In this document: in pieces, positions 33,097-45,400 of the stretch
Position numbering within the stretch: position 1 is the stretch's first letter
How the letters are laid out: each line of letters opens with the position of its first letter
Source of the DNA: Ostrinia nubilalis
Taxonomy: Eukaryota; Arthropoda; Insecta; Lepidoptera; Crambidae
Assembly (NCBI RefSeq): GCF_963855985.1
Contig: NC_087090.1
Location: 17,420,501-17,484,500, forward strand
DNA: 64,000 nucleotides
Direction: 5' to 3'
Program-made: the position numbers and the translations under genes
The notes under the pieces: generated by a model
What the model was told of the DNA's origin: nothing
The model's database searches: none
What the model saw: the letters and a program-made list of their open reading frames with translations, nothing else

Positions 33097-33802
33097 CTAT
33101 GAATCTAAATTCTCTAGTTCTGCCTTCCCACCGCTGGGGACATAATCAAAGGCTAATGCCCTGCCTCGGTGATTGAAGATGTAGAAAGAAGGAAGGTTCC
33201 GCTGGGTCTCCCACTTGATGTTGTTCAGTTCAGCAGCTGCCTGGATCTCTCGAAGATTCCCAGCCACATTGAGGACTCCCCACATCACTGCAAATAGACT
33301 GGTTACAGCTTGCACTACAATCTGAAATACACCAAGAAGTAAGCTTTAGTTCAGTGGCCTAATATCAACATAATTCCTGTAAGAAAAGATTGATTGTATT
33401 GGGTTTATTTAATGTTGAAAGAAAACTTTGTCAATGTGATAAGCTATTATTATTAAGCATTATTATGCTTTTCTGTTTGTTGGTGAAACTAAAGCGATAC
33501 CACAGGTAGCCTGTAGTGTCTCCAGTGTCCCATATGTGTGGTAAGAGATTTAGAAGGAAAATTATTTACTAAATAAAATACACCCTTACATCTAATGGTA
33601 ATGTTGTAAATTCCTGTGCGGTAATTCGTAGATAAGAACGATCTGAAAAGTGAGGAAACAAATTAATTAAGCTAACAATCAATGAATGTACTAAAATACT
33701 ATTGGTTTAGGAAATAATTTACTTACGTTGGGCAGCAGAAAATGCTGAATGGAACAGCGATATGAATCCAACAATAACAATAATTTTATGGAAAGATGCC
33801 AT
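33097..33802 (-). CDS. MMGT1: EMC5/MMGT1, ER membrane complex subunit 5 (3 exons)
   Basis: Exons in gene order are 33727-33802, 33590-33642 and 33097-33321, in frame, 117 residues. The N-terminus is hydrophobic (residues 5-25) and ends FHSAFSAAQHRSYLR, matching the family. After LPLDIVVQ a second membrane segment (SLFAVMWGVLNVAG) follows. The conserved NLPSFYIFNHRGRAL is near the C-terminus. EMC5 is a core membrane subunit of the ER membrane protein complex, which inserts tail-anchored and multipass proteins; it was first described as a magnesium transporter. The neighbouring upstream gene is the Na+/K+-ATPase beta subunit, transcribed divergently. Confidence 0.92.
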
Positions 33803-34424
33803 TATTTAACTGTAACTTAATGCTTATTGAAAATATCTACAATAGTAAATAGGCACAAACCCAAAGGATTTTGTTTTATAGGATTTTATTTGGAATTTTC
33901 ATCAATTTCTTTACACAGGCCTGAGCTGTCAAATCTGTCAATGTCATTTTTCAGTGTTGCGTTTAGTTCGTTTTAGTTCTTTTATAAAATTATCTATTGC
34001 ATCCCCAAAGTAAGCGAAATTCTGACCAACTCCGGTTCATTAATTTAATCCGTATAGAAAGCATAAAGAACGATTTCATTGCAGCTTCACTCAGCCAGCA
34101 TCAGCCTCCGCTTTTTTACATTTCTAATGACACTATTGACAGCATAGAGAAAAGTAATTGACAGTTCGTAAATGCATGGGATGTCACTGTCAGTGTCAGT
34201 TTCAGTTTTCCCCAAATTCAGGGAGATAATGAATAATGGAACTGATGGTTACATATTTCTATAGTGTCATTTTTTCGTCAAAATAACGTAACCTCGGTAT
34301 CGATAATAATTTTTAAAAATATGTAGTGTAAAAAAAATCCATAAAAACAATTTTCTATCCTTTGCGGGCTTGTGTTCAAACTACAAGGCTTTGAAATAAC
34401 AAATAAAAAAAGTAAAAATCTAAT
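33803..34424. promoter_or_regulatory. EMC5-proximal part of the former shared divergent promoter
   Basis: About 620 bases of AT-rich DNA upstream of EMC5. Joining it to the sequence after 48747 rebuilds an intergenic region of about 0.74 kb between the EMC5 and beta-subunit start codons. No repeat recognised here. Confidence 0.5.
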
Positions 34425-34432
34425 ATGAGGCT
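34425..34432 (+). repeat. 8-bp target duplication of P copy E1 (left)
   Basis: ATGAGGCT; the right copy is at 39034-39041. Confidence 0.9.
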
Positions 34433-34947
34433 CAAAGAGCATAAAAGAGTAAGAGACGGCACTCCATAGATATTTTTTGAGCTCACGCACACATATGCAT
34501 TTTAGAGAACGACCCGCAAATCTTTACCAACCGCACAAACTACAGGCGGAGCTACCAACATAATGCCTTATTTTCTGACAGTATTAGTGACGTTCGTAAT
34601 AACTTATCGATTATCGATACTTTGCTAGGGTTGTAATTGCATATCGATATCTAGTATAGGAACCTTCAATATTTTAATGATTACTATTTTTATTTTATAC
34701 TATGTGTAAGTAAAACGAAGTTTTGTAACGTAAATTATTTATTTCGAAATAAAATAGGTATTTTACAATAAGTATTGAACATGACATAGCAGTTGTAGGC
34801 ATGAGGAATTATTGAAAATTATAACAAAGTACAGAAATGATAATTTTGTAAACTTTTATTTTCACAACTTTTTCTAAGAAAAAATAGGATTTTTATTTAT
34901 AAACATCTTTAATTTTCTTATCAGCTGATCGAACCTCAGCCCTAAGA

Positions 34948-37900
34948 TTACTTTTCAATGCTTTGTTGCTGTGCTTTTTTACTTTTGTCAGCAAAATTGT
35001 TTTCACTTTTTATGAAGCTGTCATTAATGATTTTACAACTTTTTCTTAGAAAAAGGTAACTTAATATTTTAAACATCTTATCATAAATTTATTTATTATG
35101 TTGTTGACATTTAAACCAACTAAAATTACAATTTGTACTCAACATTAAGAAAATGAATTTTCCAACATTTTCCATATATATCTGGTCGGCAATATGGTCA
35201 TGATAAAATTGTTTAGCTTCATTTACGGTGGTACATAATTGAATTGTTGGATAAACGAGACTTTTTTTATCATGCCACCATTCGCGAAGAGATATATATG
35301 CATACAAATCATTGTCAACAGGAGTTTTCACGCTCAAACACTCTTCACAAATTAAACAAGAACTGTTCTGTAATAGTTTGGCAGCTAAATACCCGCTTAC
35401 ATATACTACTGGTTGGTTTTCAAGGCTACACAAATTTTCAATGGGCTGTTCTAAGTTTTCAGGGTCCGGGATAGACAACACAGGATAAAATTCAGTGTCT
35501 GTGGAATCTTGAACATTAATTTTTATTTCTGTTGTTTTTAAATTAGTTTTTAAAATGTCTTTATATTCCAGCATATGTTTATTGTTGTCTGCTTCACAAT
35601 TAGCACTTCTGCTATGAGGCACTTTCAGCCCAGTAACCATGCTTGTTTTAAGCGCTGCAGTAAAGTGCGTGATAGTGGGATTTCTATTGGTTACACTGTG
35701 TTGCCTAATGATTCCAAATAAGTTTTCCAGAGAGTCTTGGTTAAACTGTCTAAGGTTCATATATTTAAACCCTTCATTCTTTAACTTTTCCCAAATATCG
35801 TTTAAGGATTTGATAGATATTTGATATCCCTTTACGCATTTAACATTTTTTAGTATCGTGTTTTCTGCTGTTATAAATTTTATGGTTTTTAACTTATCAG
35901 TATAAAAGGTCCAAGACTCAATGTGATTACTTGATGTGGAAACATTTTCCCGGATCCCTTTCTTTACGTCATTTAAAGATGATGGACCATTTGTACAATC
36001 AAATAGTTTATCTAACTGTTCAATCACAAATGCTGGATCATTGCAATCAGAAACTTCTTTCCATGCCATCATTTTTAAAATAGCTGCCACGGTATTACTC
36101 AGAGCATGCGCAGCATACTTCACCCTCATCTTAGTTTTGAATGTTGGATTTACAATGGTACTATTCAGTTTTTTAATATTTAAAAAATTTCTGTTGTGTT
36201 CTTCTGCAACTACCTTCGCTATATTCCTTATTGTTTTTTTTTGCATTTTGTAACTGTCGCCAAAGCCTCTTCTCTTTAATTGTAAATGTTGATGAAGTGT
36301 CTGTAATAAAAACATTTCCATTAGTAAAAAAAACAACATTAAAGCAAATTGAAATGAATATTGGTTAATTAATCAGCAATTTTACTTAGTTTTTTAAATT
36401 AGGTATGTTTTATCTTACCTTTCATTTCAATGTTTTTCTTAGGTCTTTTATAACTGTGGACTAATATTTCTGCCTGTGCATCTTGATGGCAAATGTTTTT
36501 ATCATCTGAAATATTATAAATATGCAAATTAGTTTAAAATTTATTTTGTTGTTTTATGAAACATATTATTTCCAAATCAATCAATCATTATCAAGTTTTA
36601 AAAAAATGCAAAGACAGGATAATGATAGCTCTTCTCATAAAATATGAAGCGTGGGCCCACCTTCAATAACAATGACATAATATTAAATTAAAGGCATTTA
36701 GAGGTTTTAATGTTCTGCATTCTGGATGCGGTCTGCGGGTATGTCAAGACAATCTGTAAGTGGTCGTGATAAGGCAATCAGTCACGTGTGCTTTGCGTTC
36801 TTTGTTCGTATCCGCACGGTCAAATCGCATTAATATAAAATGTACAGAAACCTAGAATGTTGTACATATAAGTTCATTTTGACCTGACTGCAGACTGCAG
36901 AACGCATCCAGGGTGGCATTCTTTAGTTTGAGGGAAGGCATATTTTAGAAGGTAAATAATTAGTTTGTACACTTACCATGAGTAATGGGTTTATAGGTCA
37001 TATGTTCTGGTGCATTGGAAGTAGAAGGAAGAGGTTCAAAAGTTGTTTTCGCAGAAATACCAGAATCTGGTATATCCACAGCTCCCAAACATGTTGAATT
37101 TAGTTGTTTGGTTGTAGTTGTAAGGGGAACTGAAAGCAGATAATGAAATGTGAATTGGGTAATAAAATGTCATGTTCTTACCCAACTTTAGGGTACAATC
37201 AGTCTAGTACATGTCTTGCTCACATTAAAAATTACTAGCTTATAAATATTATTAAACTAGCTGACCTGGCTAATTAATGTAGATTGCCTAAAATTTTTCA
37301 AATTGGTCCGGTACTTTTTTTGAAGAATTTGTATTACACAAATTACTAAAGTCCCTCTAACTCAACACACATTCTAAGCTAAATTGTGTTACGAGTGGGT
37401 TTACTACAATATTCAAGCTGTGGGGTTCTAACCCGCACTTTAGGCTATCTTGGCTCGAGTTACGGAGCCGATCAAATACAAACAAACAATTAAATATTTC
37501 CTTTTTATATTATTAGTATAATTTTAGATAAACATACCTCGTTCAACTGGATTTGACTTCTTTGGAATGCAATATGAATGATCATAAAGAACTGTAACAA
37601 AGTATAGATATAATTAATAATTGAAATTATATATTATTTATTGATAAGCATACAACACATGTTTGTGGTTACAAAGAAAGAACCTTGTTAAATTGCATTC
37701 GGTTGGTTTGTTTTGGAAACCAAAGAAAATTAATTAAGACATCTAAAGAAAAATTGATAGATAGTAAATTAAATTAAAAAAAAATAATTGAAGTCATCAT
37801 CATACCTGTCTTGAGGTTTTCTTTATTGGAGTCTTTTACATGAAGAGGAAACTCTGTCAAAACTTCATCTGGCAAGATGGGATTGCTCAATTCCAGTGTT

Positions 37901-38385
37901 GGAATAGCTGAGTTCTTCAGCCGAGTTCCTTTGGCATTGAAGGATTCAGGAGTGAAGTGCCCACCACAAACAAACTTCAGTTGGTGTAACTTTTCAATAG
38001 GTACATATGCTAAGTCTTCTAAGCCAGCATTTTTAACCCACATTCGACAACTGAAATAAGAAATACCTATTAGAAAAGAAAAAGAATAACAAACTGAAAT
38101 TTATTCATCAACTAATTTCTTTTAGTATTGTTATGCAATTCATTTGCAGAGTACGAAACAAAATACTGAAATTAAAAATTGGTTATGGTTATTTACTGTA
38201 TGATTAAAAATATTAATCCCAGCCTTTAAGTTTACACAATCAGTAAAATTATCTTGTAATAAATGAGTGTTATTAGAAACTCACCGGTCAGAATCCAGAG
38301 GAAACCTACTCAAAAGTAAGGGTGATCCACCACGACTTCGCCTCTTATTACAAATAACGCACTTCTTGTTGTTTCTACTCTCCAT
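34948..38385 (-). pseudogene. THAP/P-type transposase, broken copy (E1)
   Basis: Exon equivalents in gene order: 38285-38385, 37806-38050, 37538-37591, 36977-37129, 36419-36505 and 34948-36300. The THAP exons are intact. Three lesions are visible compared with E2: an in-frame 801-base deletion removing the first two catalytic Asp residues (junction near 36212), one extra A in a run at 36234-36242 that shifts the frame before the deletion, and a G-to-T stop after QQHNK (35089) that cuts 53 residues. It may still make a short THAP-only or truncated product, as repressor-type P derivatives do in Drosophila; that is inference. Confidence 0.88.
37257..37521 (-). mobile_element. Helitron-like insertion in E1 intron 3
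   Basis: On the minus strand it runs from ATACTAATAATATAAAAAGG to CCAGGTCAGCTAG, followed by T. Same position as 43361-43624 in E2, so it was present in their common ancestor. Confidence 0.65.
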
Positions 38386-39033
38386 TATCAGTAGAAGCCT
38401 AAAATGAAATAGGTATTAATTAAACAAAGCCTATAATTTCTCTCCAACCAGTGTCAATGCCCTGGTTCATGCATTTACCAGTTTTGAAAGTACATTTACA
38501 TTTTCATCACATAGGGTTGTTTTTAATGAAAAATAGATTTGTAATAGATGTAATATTTCAAGTAAGTAGATAACATACCCATTAAACAGAAAAGTAAATA
38601 AGAGTTTAAACTTCTGTAGAAGTTGAAACACAGCTTATTTAAAAGAGTCTCTATCTCACAAAAAACATAACACTGAACAGCAAACTTTATCACGCCCGAT
38701 ACGGAGGAACTTAATCAACTCAACGTAAACGACAGAAAAGTTTATTTACAGTAATATTGCACCAAATCTGAGAAAATAACTTCACACGAATCAATTCGCC
38801 GGTTAAAAACTCAAACTCAATTGACTGACAGACATTTTTTTTCATTTGTCAAACTAACAATACTACCAACATAAGGACACTAACAATTATTTTTAGTGTG
38901 GTGGTATTGATCCGCGGGTTCCCCTGCTATAGTGAAATCAATCCAAAATGCACTTTATTGCTTAAGGGATAAGGTTGTATATCAATTGCTACATATAGAG
39001 ACTAGTTTTTGTATGAGAAGTGTCTACCCACTG

Positions 39034-39047
39034 ATGAGGCTGGTCAC
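39034..39047 (+). repeat. overlapping target duplications between E1 and E2
   Basis: The 14 bases ATGAGGCTGGTCAC hold the right duplication of E1 (ATGAGGCT, 39034-39041) and the left duplication of E2 (CTGGTCAC, 39040-39047), sharing CT. The original target is rebuilt by joining 34432 to 48742. Confidence 0.9.
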
Positions 39048-39384
39048 CAGTGGGTAGACACTTCTCATACAAAAACTAGTCTCTATATGTAGCAATTGAT
39101 ATACAACCTTATTCTCTAAGTAATAAAGTGCATTTTGGATTGATTTCACTATAGCAGGGGAACCCGCGGATCAATACCACCATACTAAAAATAATTGTTA
39201 GTGTCCTTATGTTGGTAGTATTGTTAGTTTGACAAATGAAAAAAAATGTCTGTCAATTGAGTTTGAGTCATAGAGAAAAGTAATACATAGGAAATAGAGA
39301 ACCCTCTCTGTCAAATTTTTGAACCTACTAATTGACAGCCTGGTGTTAAATTCCCTGTACTTAACCTACGTACGTAACGCTCAC

Positions 39385-39478
39385 ATACATACATAGTCCA
39401 CGCACACATACATACATAAAGTCCACGCACACATACACACAGTTCACGCACACATACACACAGTTCACGCACACATAG
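39385..39478 (+). repeat. CACACATACA simple repeat
   Basis: Alternating CACACATACATACA and GTTCACGCACACATACACAC units. The minus-strand 60-residue frame across it is low complexity. Confidence 0.7.
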
Positions 39479-40212
39479 GCCCTCATAACCTTCAAAGAAT
39501 TATTGTTTTTTTGATGTACAATGTAGAATTTTTTCAAATCCATTATTTTGAAAGTATTTATCTTTATGGTGTACGTATTGTATTATTTTCAAAACAATGG
39601 ATTTGGAAAAATTCTACATTGCACATGGAAATGCAAATAAACAAAAACTTTTCAATTTAATAATTTTACTTTATTTATGAACACACATAATATTATACAC
39701 CAAAAGCGTCTTTTCGCAAAGTTTTCAACAACACTAAAAAAGCATTTGCACTTTGAGAAAACTCAGATCACTTGTGAACATAACAGAAAGTTTCTTCGCG
39801 ATTCACGAAGGAACGAACAAAACTCCGATGAACCAGAACAGCAGCAGGTACGAAGGAATGAACTTGAATTTGACTCGACTCTTCAATACTTTAATAGGGC
39901 CACAGAACTCATAAACGATGGCTAAGAAAACAAGAATGCATTCAACCTAACAAAAACAACACCGGCCATTTTGGAGGAAAAACAAAGTTGCCATATGTTA
40001 AATAGTAATTTCTACTACTCTATTATGTAAATTATAACAAAAAATGTCACCGTTCAGTTTTAAATTAAAACAAATTAATTTCATTTTAAAAAAAGTTTTC
40101 ACATTGTAATTAACAATATTCTGAAATATATTTTAATTAAGAAAAAAATGAAAATATGAAGGAAACAGGAGCAGCGACATCTAAAGCGTTTTAGGGTAGT
40201 TAAAAAGTATTG

Positions 40213-41977
40213 CTTCCTCATTGTTATAGCATTTCTGCAAAATCTGAAAAGCTTTTAAATATTTTAAGATGTGTTTCTGGAGTCTGGTGGGGTGCTCACC
40301 CAGCGTCATTAAGACTTTTATACAATGCTATTATAAGAAGTGTACTTGACTATGGCAGTTTCTATCTAGAGCCTTGTAATTTAGTTGGTTTAAATAAATT
40401 GGATGCGATTCAATATAAAGCGCTAAGGATTATAGCTGGTGCTATGAAATCGAGTCCAATCAATGCCTTGCAAGCTGAATGTGTTGAGCCCCCATTGAAA
40501 TTACGCCGCCAATATTTATGTGACAAGTATCTTTTCCGTGTACCTACTTCAATTTGCTGACCATCCTATATATAGCAAACTCAACAGACTTAATGATTTA
40601 ATTGATACTTCCTCTTATTGGTCACGTAAATCTCCTCCTTGTGTGATTATTAGTTTTCGTAAATTTATATCAATCCAAGCCCCAGTCCACAGAACCTCCT
40701 TTCTTCCGATATTTTCTGTAAATTTTGAATCCCTTATTCTTACTCCGACAATCCATTTCAACCTAGACATACATAAGGATGACTACAATGCTAACATTAA
40801 GTTCAATCAGATCGTAGACGAACACTGGGGCGATTGGCATCATATCTATTGCGATGCATCTAAGCACTCTCCAACGGGTCATGTTGGCGTTGGCGCATAC
40901 CATAAACAATATCATATTGTCCAGAAAATAAAACTCCGTCCAGAATCATCAGTCTTTACAGGAGAATGTTTTGGACTGTTTAAGGCTTTAGAGTATGCTC
41001 TCCTTATGAAATTAAACACAACTGTAATATTTTGTGACTCTAAAAGTGCTTTGCAGGCATTACATAAATTTCCATTTAAGAACAATACTAATTATCCTAT
41101 TATTACAGAATGCAGGAAATTACTTCACAAATGTAGTCTTAACAGTCATTTAATTAATTTTGCGTGGATTCCTAGTCATACCAATATTCCAGGAAATGAT
41201 AAAGCTGATAAGCTGGCCAATGAAGCGGTTGAGTGTGGAGATATACATCCGTACACAAATTATTGCCATGACTTAACGGCAGCCCTTCCCAAAGCTTATC
41301 TCAAATCTGCCTGGGATGAGAATTGGGAGTTCACTAGCCAATCTAAGGGGAAACATTACAAGCTCATTCAACCATCCATCCTTTGTAAACCATGGTTTGT
41401 TAAAATTAATCTTTCCAAAACAGTTACTACCATTTTAACTAGAATGCGACTTGGTCACGTGTGCACTCCAGCACACTTGGCTAAAATTCATGTACTTGAT
41501 TATGATTCGTGCACTTGTGGTTCTGGCGTCGGAGACTTAAATCACATATTTTTTTACTGTTGCCTATATGATCGTTCCTCTTTTATTAGTTCTCTTTTAG
41601 CCATTAAAATTCCTTTTCCTACATCCATCACTTGCCTATTATATACCAATAACATTGATGTTTATAATATCCTAGCCGAATTTATTACCCATAATAATAT
41701 AAAATTGTAAATAGTAATGTATATTGTACTTATGTAAATATTATTTTATTTTTATTATTTTGTACTTATATCACACCTAAATTGATCCTATGAAAACCAT
41801 CCTTTGTTCCGTTTCCTTCCGTAATTGATTCGTTTCCCTACCTTTTAACTTTAACCCAATCCCACCCTGTCTAAACGCAATGTCCGCAAAACTTATGGCA
41901 AAACTGAACGCAAAAATCAAGAACCCCGTCGTGGCTAAACGCAATCCGCGAGAGCCATAAAGAAGAAAAAAAAAAAA
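40213..41977 (+). mobile_element. 5'-truncated non-LTR retrotransposon with RNase H (I-like)
   Basis: Flanked by AAAAAGTATTG (40202-40212, 41978-41988) and ending in an A run, so inserted by target-primed reverse transcription. Remains of the reverse transcriptase C-terminus (to about 40550) switch frame into a 390-residue tail. The latter has an RNase H domain: IYCDAS, GECFGLFKALEY, FCDSKSALQAL and WIPSHTNIPGNDKADKLA supply the D-E-D-D residues. A CTCGSGVGDLNHIFFYC zinc-knuckle-like motif follows. The frame break near 40540 shows it is dead. RNase H points to the I or a related clade rather than RTE. Confidence 0.85.
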
Positions 41978-42487
41978 AAAAAGTATTGGAATTTATCGAC
42001 TGAAGTCGCTGTTTGGAAGCAAGTTTGATCGTAGTATGGAAGTTTCCGTACCCTGGTTTGAGTTTTAAACCGGCGAATTGATTCGTGTGAAGTTATTTTC
42101 TCAGATTTGGTGCAATATTACTGTAAATAAACTTTTCTGTCGTTTACGTTGAGTTGATTAAGTTCCTCCGTATCGGGCGTGATAAAGTTTGCTGTTCAGT
42201 GTTATGTTTTTTGTGAGATAGAGACTCTTTTAAATAAGCTGTGTTTCAACTTCTACAGAAGTTTAAACTCTTATTTACTTTTTCTGTTTAATGGGTATGT
42301 TATCTACTTACTTGAAATATTAGATCTATTACAAATCTATTTTTCATTAAAAACAACCCTATGTGATGAAAATGTAAATGTACTTTCAAAACTGGTAAAT
42401 GCATGAACCAGGGCATTGACACTGGTTGGAGAGAAATTATAGGCTTTGTTTAATTAATACCTATTTCATTTTAGGCTTCTACTGATA

Positions 42488-45400
42488 ATGGAGAGTAGAA
42501 ATAACAAGAAGTGCGTTATTTGTAATAAGAGGCGAAGTCGTGGTGGATCACCCTTACTTTTGAGTAGGTTTCCTCTGGATTCTGACCGGTAAGTTTCTAA
42601 TAACACTCATTTATTACAAGATAATTTTACTGATTGTGTAAACTTAAAGGCTGGGATTAATATTTTTAATCATACAGTAAATAACCATAACCAATTTTTA
42701 ATTTCAGTATTTTGTTTCGTACTCTGTAAATGAATTGCATAACAATACTAAAAGAAATTAGTTGATGAATAAATTTCAGTTTGTTATTCTTTTTCTTTTC
42801 TAATAGGTATTTCTTATTTCAGTTGTCGAATGTGGGTTAAAAATGCTGGCATAGAAGACTTAGCATATGTACCTATTGAAAAGTTACACCAACTGAAGTT
42901 TGTTTGTGGTGGGCACTTCACTCCTGAATCCTTCAATGCCAAAGGAACTCGGCTGAAGAACTCAGCTATTCCAACACTGGAATTGAGCAATCCCATCTTG
43001 CCAGATGAAGTTTTGACAGAGTTTCCTCTTCATGTAAAAGACTCCAATAAAGAAAACCTCAAGACAGGTATGATGATGACTTCAATTATTTTTTTAAAAT
43101 TTAATTTACTATCTATCAATTTTTCTGAATTATTTAGATGTCTTAATTAATTTTCTTTGGTTTCCAAAACAAACCAACCGATTGCAATTTAACAAGGTTT
43201 TTTCTTTGTTACCACAAACATGTGTTGTATGCTTATCAATAAATAATATATAATTTCAATTATTAATTATATCTATACTTTGTTACAGTTCTTTATGATC
43301 ATTCATATTGCATTCCAAAGAAGTCAAATCCAGTTGAACGAGGTATGTTTATCTAAAATTATACTAATAATATAAAAAGGAAATATTTAATTGTTTGTTT
43401 GTATTTGATCGGCTCCGTAACTCGAAGCCAAGATAGCCTAAAGTGCGGGTTAGAACCCCACAGCTTGAATATTGTAGTAAACCCACTCGTAACACAATTT
43501 AGCTTAGAATGTGTGTTGAGTTAGAGGGACTTTAGTAATTTGTGTAATACAAATTCTTCAAAAAAAGTACCGGACCAATTTGAAAAATTTTAGGCAATCT
43601 ACATTAATTAGCCAGGTCAGCTAGTTTAATAATATTTATAAGCTAGTAATTTTTAATGTGAGCAAGACATGTACTAGACTGATTGTACCCTAAAGTTGGG
43701 TAAGAACATGACATTTTATTACCCAATTCACATTTCATTATCTGCTTTCAGTTCCCCTTACAACTACAACCAAACAACTAAATTCAACATGTTTGGGAGC
43801 TGTGGATATACCAGATTCTGGTATTTCTGCGAAAACAACTTTTGAACCTCTTCCTTCTACTTCCAATGCACCAGAACATATGACCTATAAACCCATTACT
43901 CATGGTAAGTGTACAAACTAATTATTTACCTTCTAAAATATGCCTTCCCTCAAACTAAAGAATGCCACCCTGGATGCGTTCTGCAGTCTGCAGTCAGGTC
44001 AAAATGAACTTATATGTATACAACATTCTAGGTTTCTGTACATTTTATATTAATGCGTGACCGTGCGGATACGAACAAAGAACGCAAAGCACACGTGACT
44101 GATTGCCTTATCACGACCACTTACAGATTGTCTTGACATACCCGCAGACCGCATCCAGAATGCAGAACATTAAAACCTCTAAATGCCTTTAATTTAATAT
44201 TATGTCATTGTTATTGAAGGTGGGCCCACGCTTCATATTTTATGAGAAGAGCTATCATTATCCTGTCTTTGCATTTTTTTAAAACTTGATAATGATTGAT
44301 TGATTTGGAAATAATATGTTTCATAAAACAACAAAATAAAGGACAGTGCCAATCCATGTATGGAAGTTGGACCAAGTGCTGCCCAGAATGAAACCATAGT
44401 GCATTTTGTTCCTCAGGCCAATACTAATTTGTAAACCGAAGCGCACTGAAATCTATCCCTGGAGATAAGAGAAAAAAAGAGTTTTGTTTTGAATTATTTA
44501 CATACAAAATATCATCGATGTATACGTACTACGCATAAGATTTCGCCATTGTGGCATTAAATATCACACGCTATGTTGAACTTAACCATACTGCATCCGT
44601 AGACCTTACTCTAGTACGACTTCGACATTCTTTATAAGCGATGAAGCGCTGTTGCAGTAGTTTGGTTACTTGACAGAAATTAATTATTCCCAAAATGGAG
44701 CAAGAAGTTTTAGCTTACAATAACTTCAATGATCGATTGTAATACACCAATAAATTGATTTTTTGCAAGGATAGAGAACTAAAACTTCTTGCTTCATTTT
44801 GGAAATAATGAATTTATTTCATCTTACCAAACAATTAAAACAGCGCTAGATCGTTTATAAAGAATGTCTAAATCGCACTAAAGTAACGTGTACGGATGCA
44901 GTATGGTTAAGTTCAACATAGCGAGTTTTATTTAATGCCACAATCAAAAACAAAACTCTTTTTTTCTCTTAACTCCAGGGATAGATTTCAGTGCGCTTCG
45001 GTTTACACATTAGTATAGGCCTGAGGAACATAATGCACTATGGGTTGATTCTGGGCGACACTTGGTCCAGACCCTGGCACTATCCTTTTAAACTTATTTG
45101 CATATTTATAATATTTCAGATGATAAAAACATTTGCCATCAAGATGCACAGGCAGAAATATTAGTCCACAGTTATAAAAGACCTAAGAAAAACATTGAAA
45201 TGAAAGGTAAGATAAAACATACCTAATTTAAAAAACTAAGTAAAATTGCTGATTAATTAACCAATATTCAATTCAATTTGCTTTAATGTTGTTTTTTTTA
45301 CTAATGGAAATGTTTTTATTACAGACACTTCATCAACATTTACAATTAAAGAGAAGAGGCTTTGGCGACAGTTACAAAATGCAAAAAAAACAATAAGGAA

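Larger units (their letters stand above)
34433..39033 (-). mobile_element. P-element-like transposon E1, internally deleted
   Basis: Length 4601 bases, in reverse orientation: its 5' end is at 39033 (CAGTGGGTAGACAC inward) and its 3' end at 34433 (CAAAGAGCATAAAAG inward). Both ends carry the same 8-bp flank ATGAGGCT, the duplication length of the P superfamily. It is nearly identical to E2 after removal of E2's insertions, except for an 801-base deletion in the transposase gene. A Helitron-like segment in intron 3 (37257-37521) is shared with E2 and so predates both insertions. The two termini share little beyond CA/TG. Confidence 0.9.
39268..42055 (+). mobile_element. composite insertion in the E2 5' region
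   Basis: Flanked by GTTTGAG (39261-39267 and 42056-42062); E1 has a single copy. The outer element, about 1.0 kb (39268-40212 plus 41989-42055), holds CA-rich simple repeats (39380-39478), an inverted pair around AATGTAGAATTTTT (39520 and 39610), and an 82-residue frame (39677-39925) I do not recognise. A truncated LINE sits within it. Class of the outer element unknown. Confidence 0.75.

Noticed and set aside
40210..41710. Active non-LTR retrotransposon
   Set aside because: It is 5' truncated and has a frame break near 40540 between the reverse transcriptase tail and the RNase H part.
44341..45085. Helitron identity for the foldback insertion
   Set aside because: A|T insertion fits, but neither end has TC or CTRR with a hairpin, and the body is a long inverted repeat.
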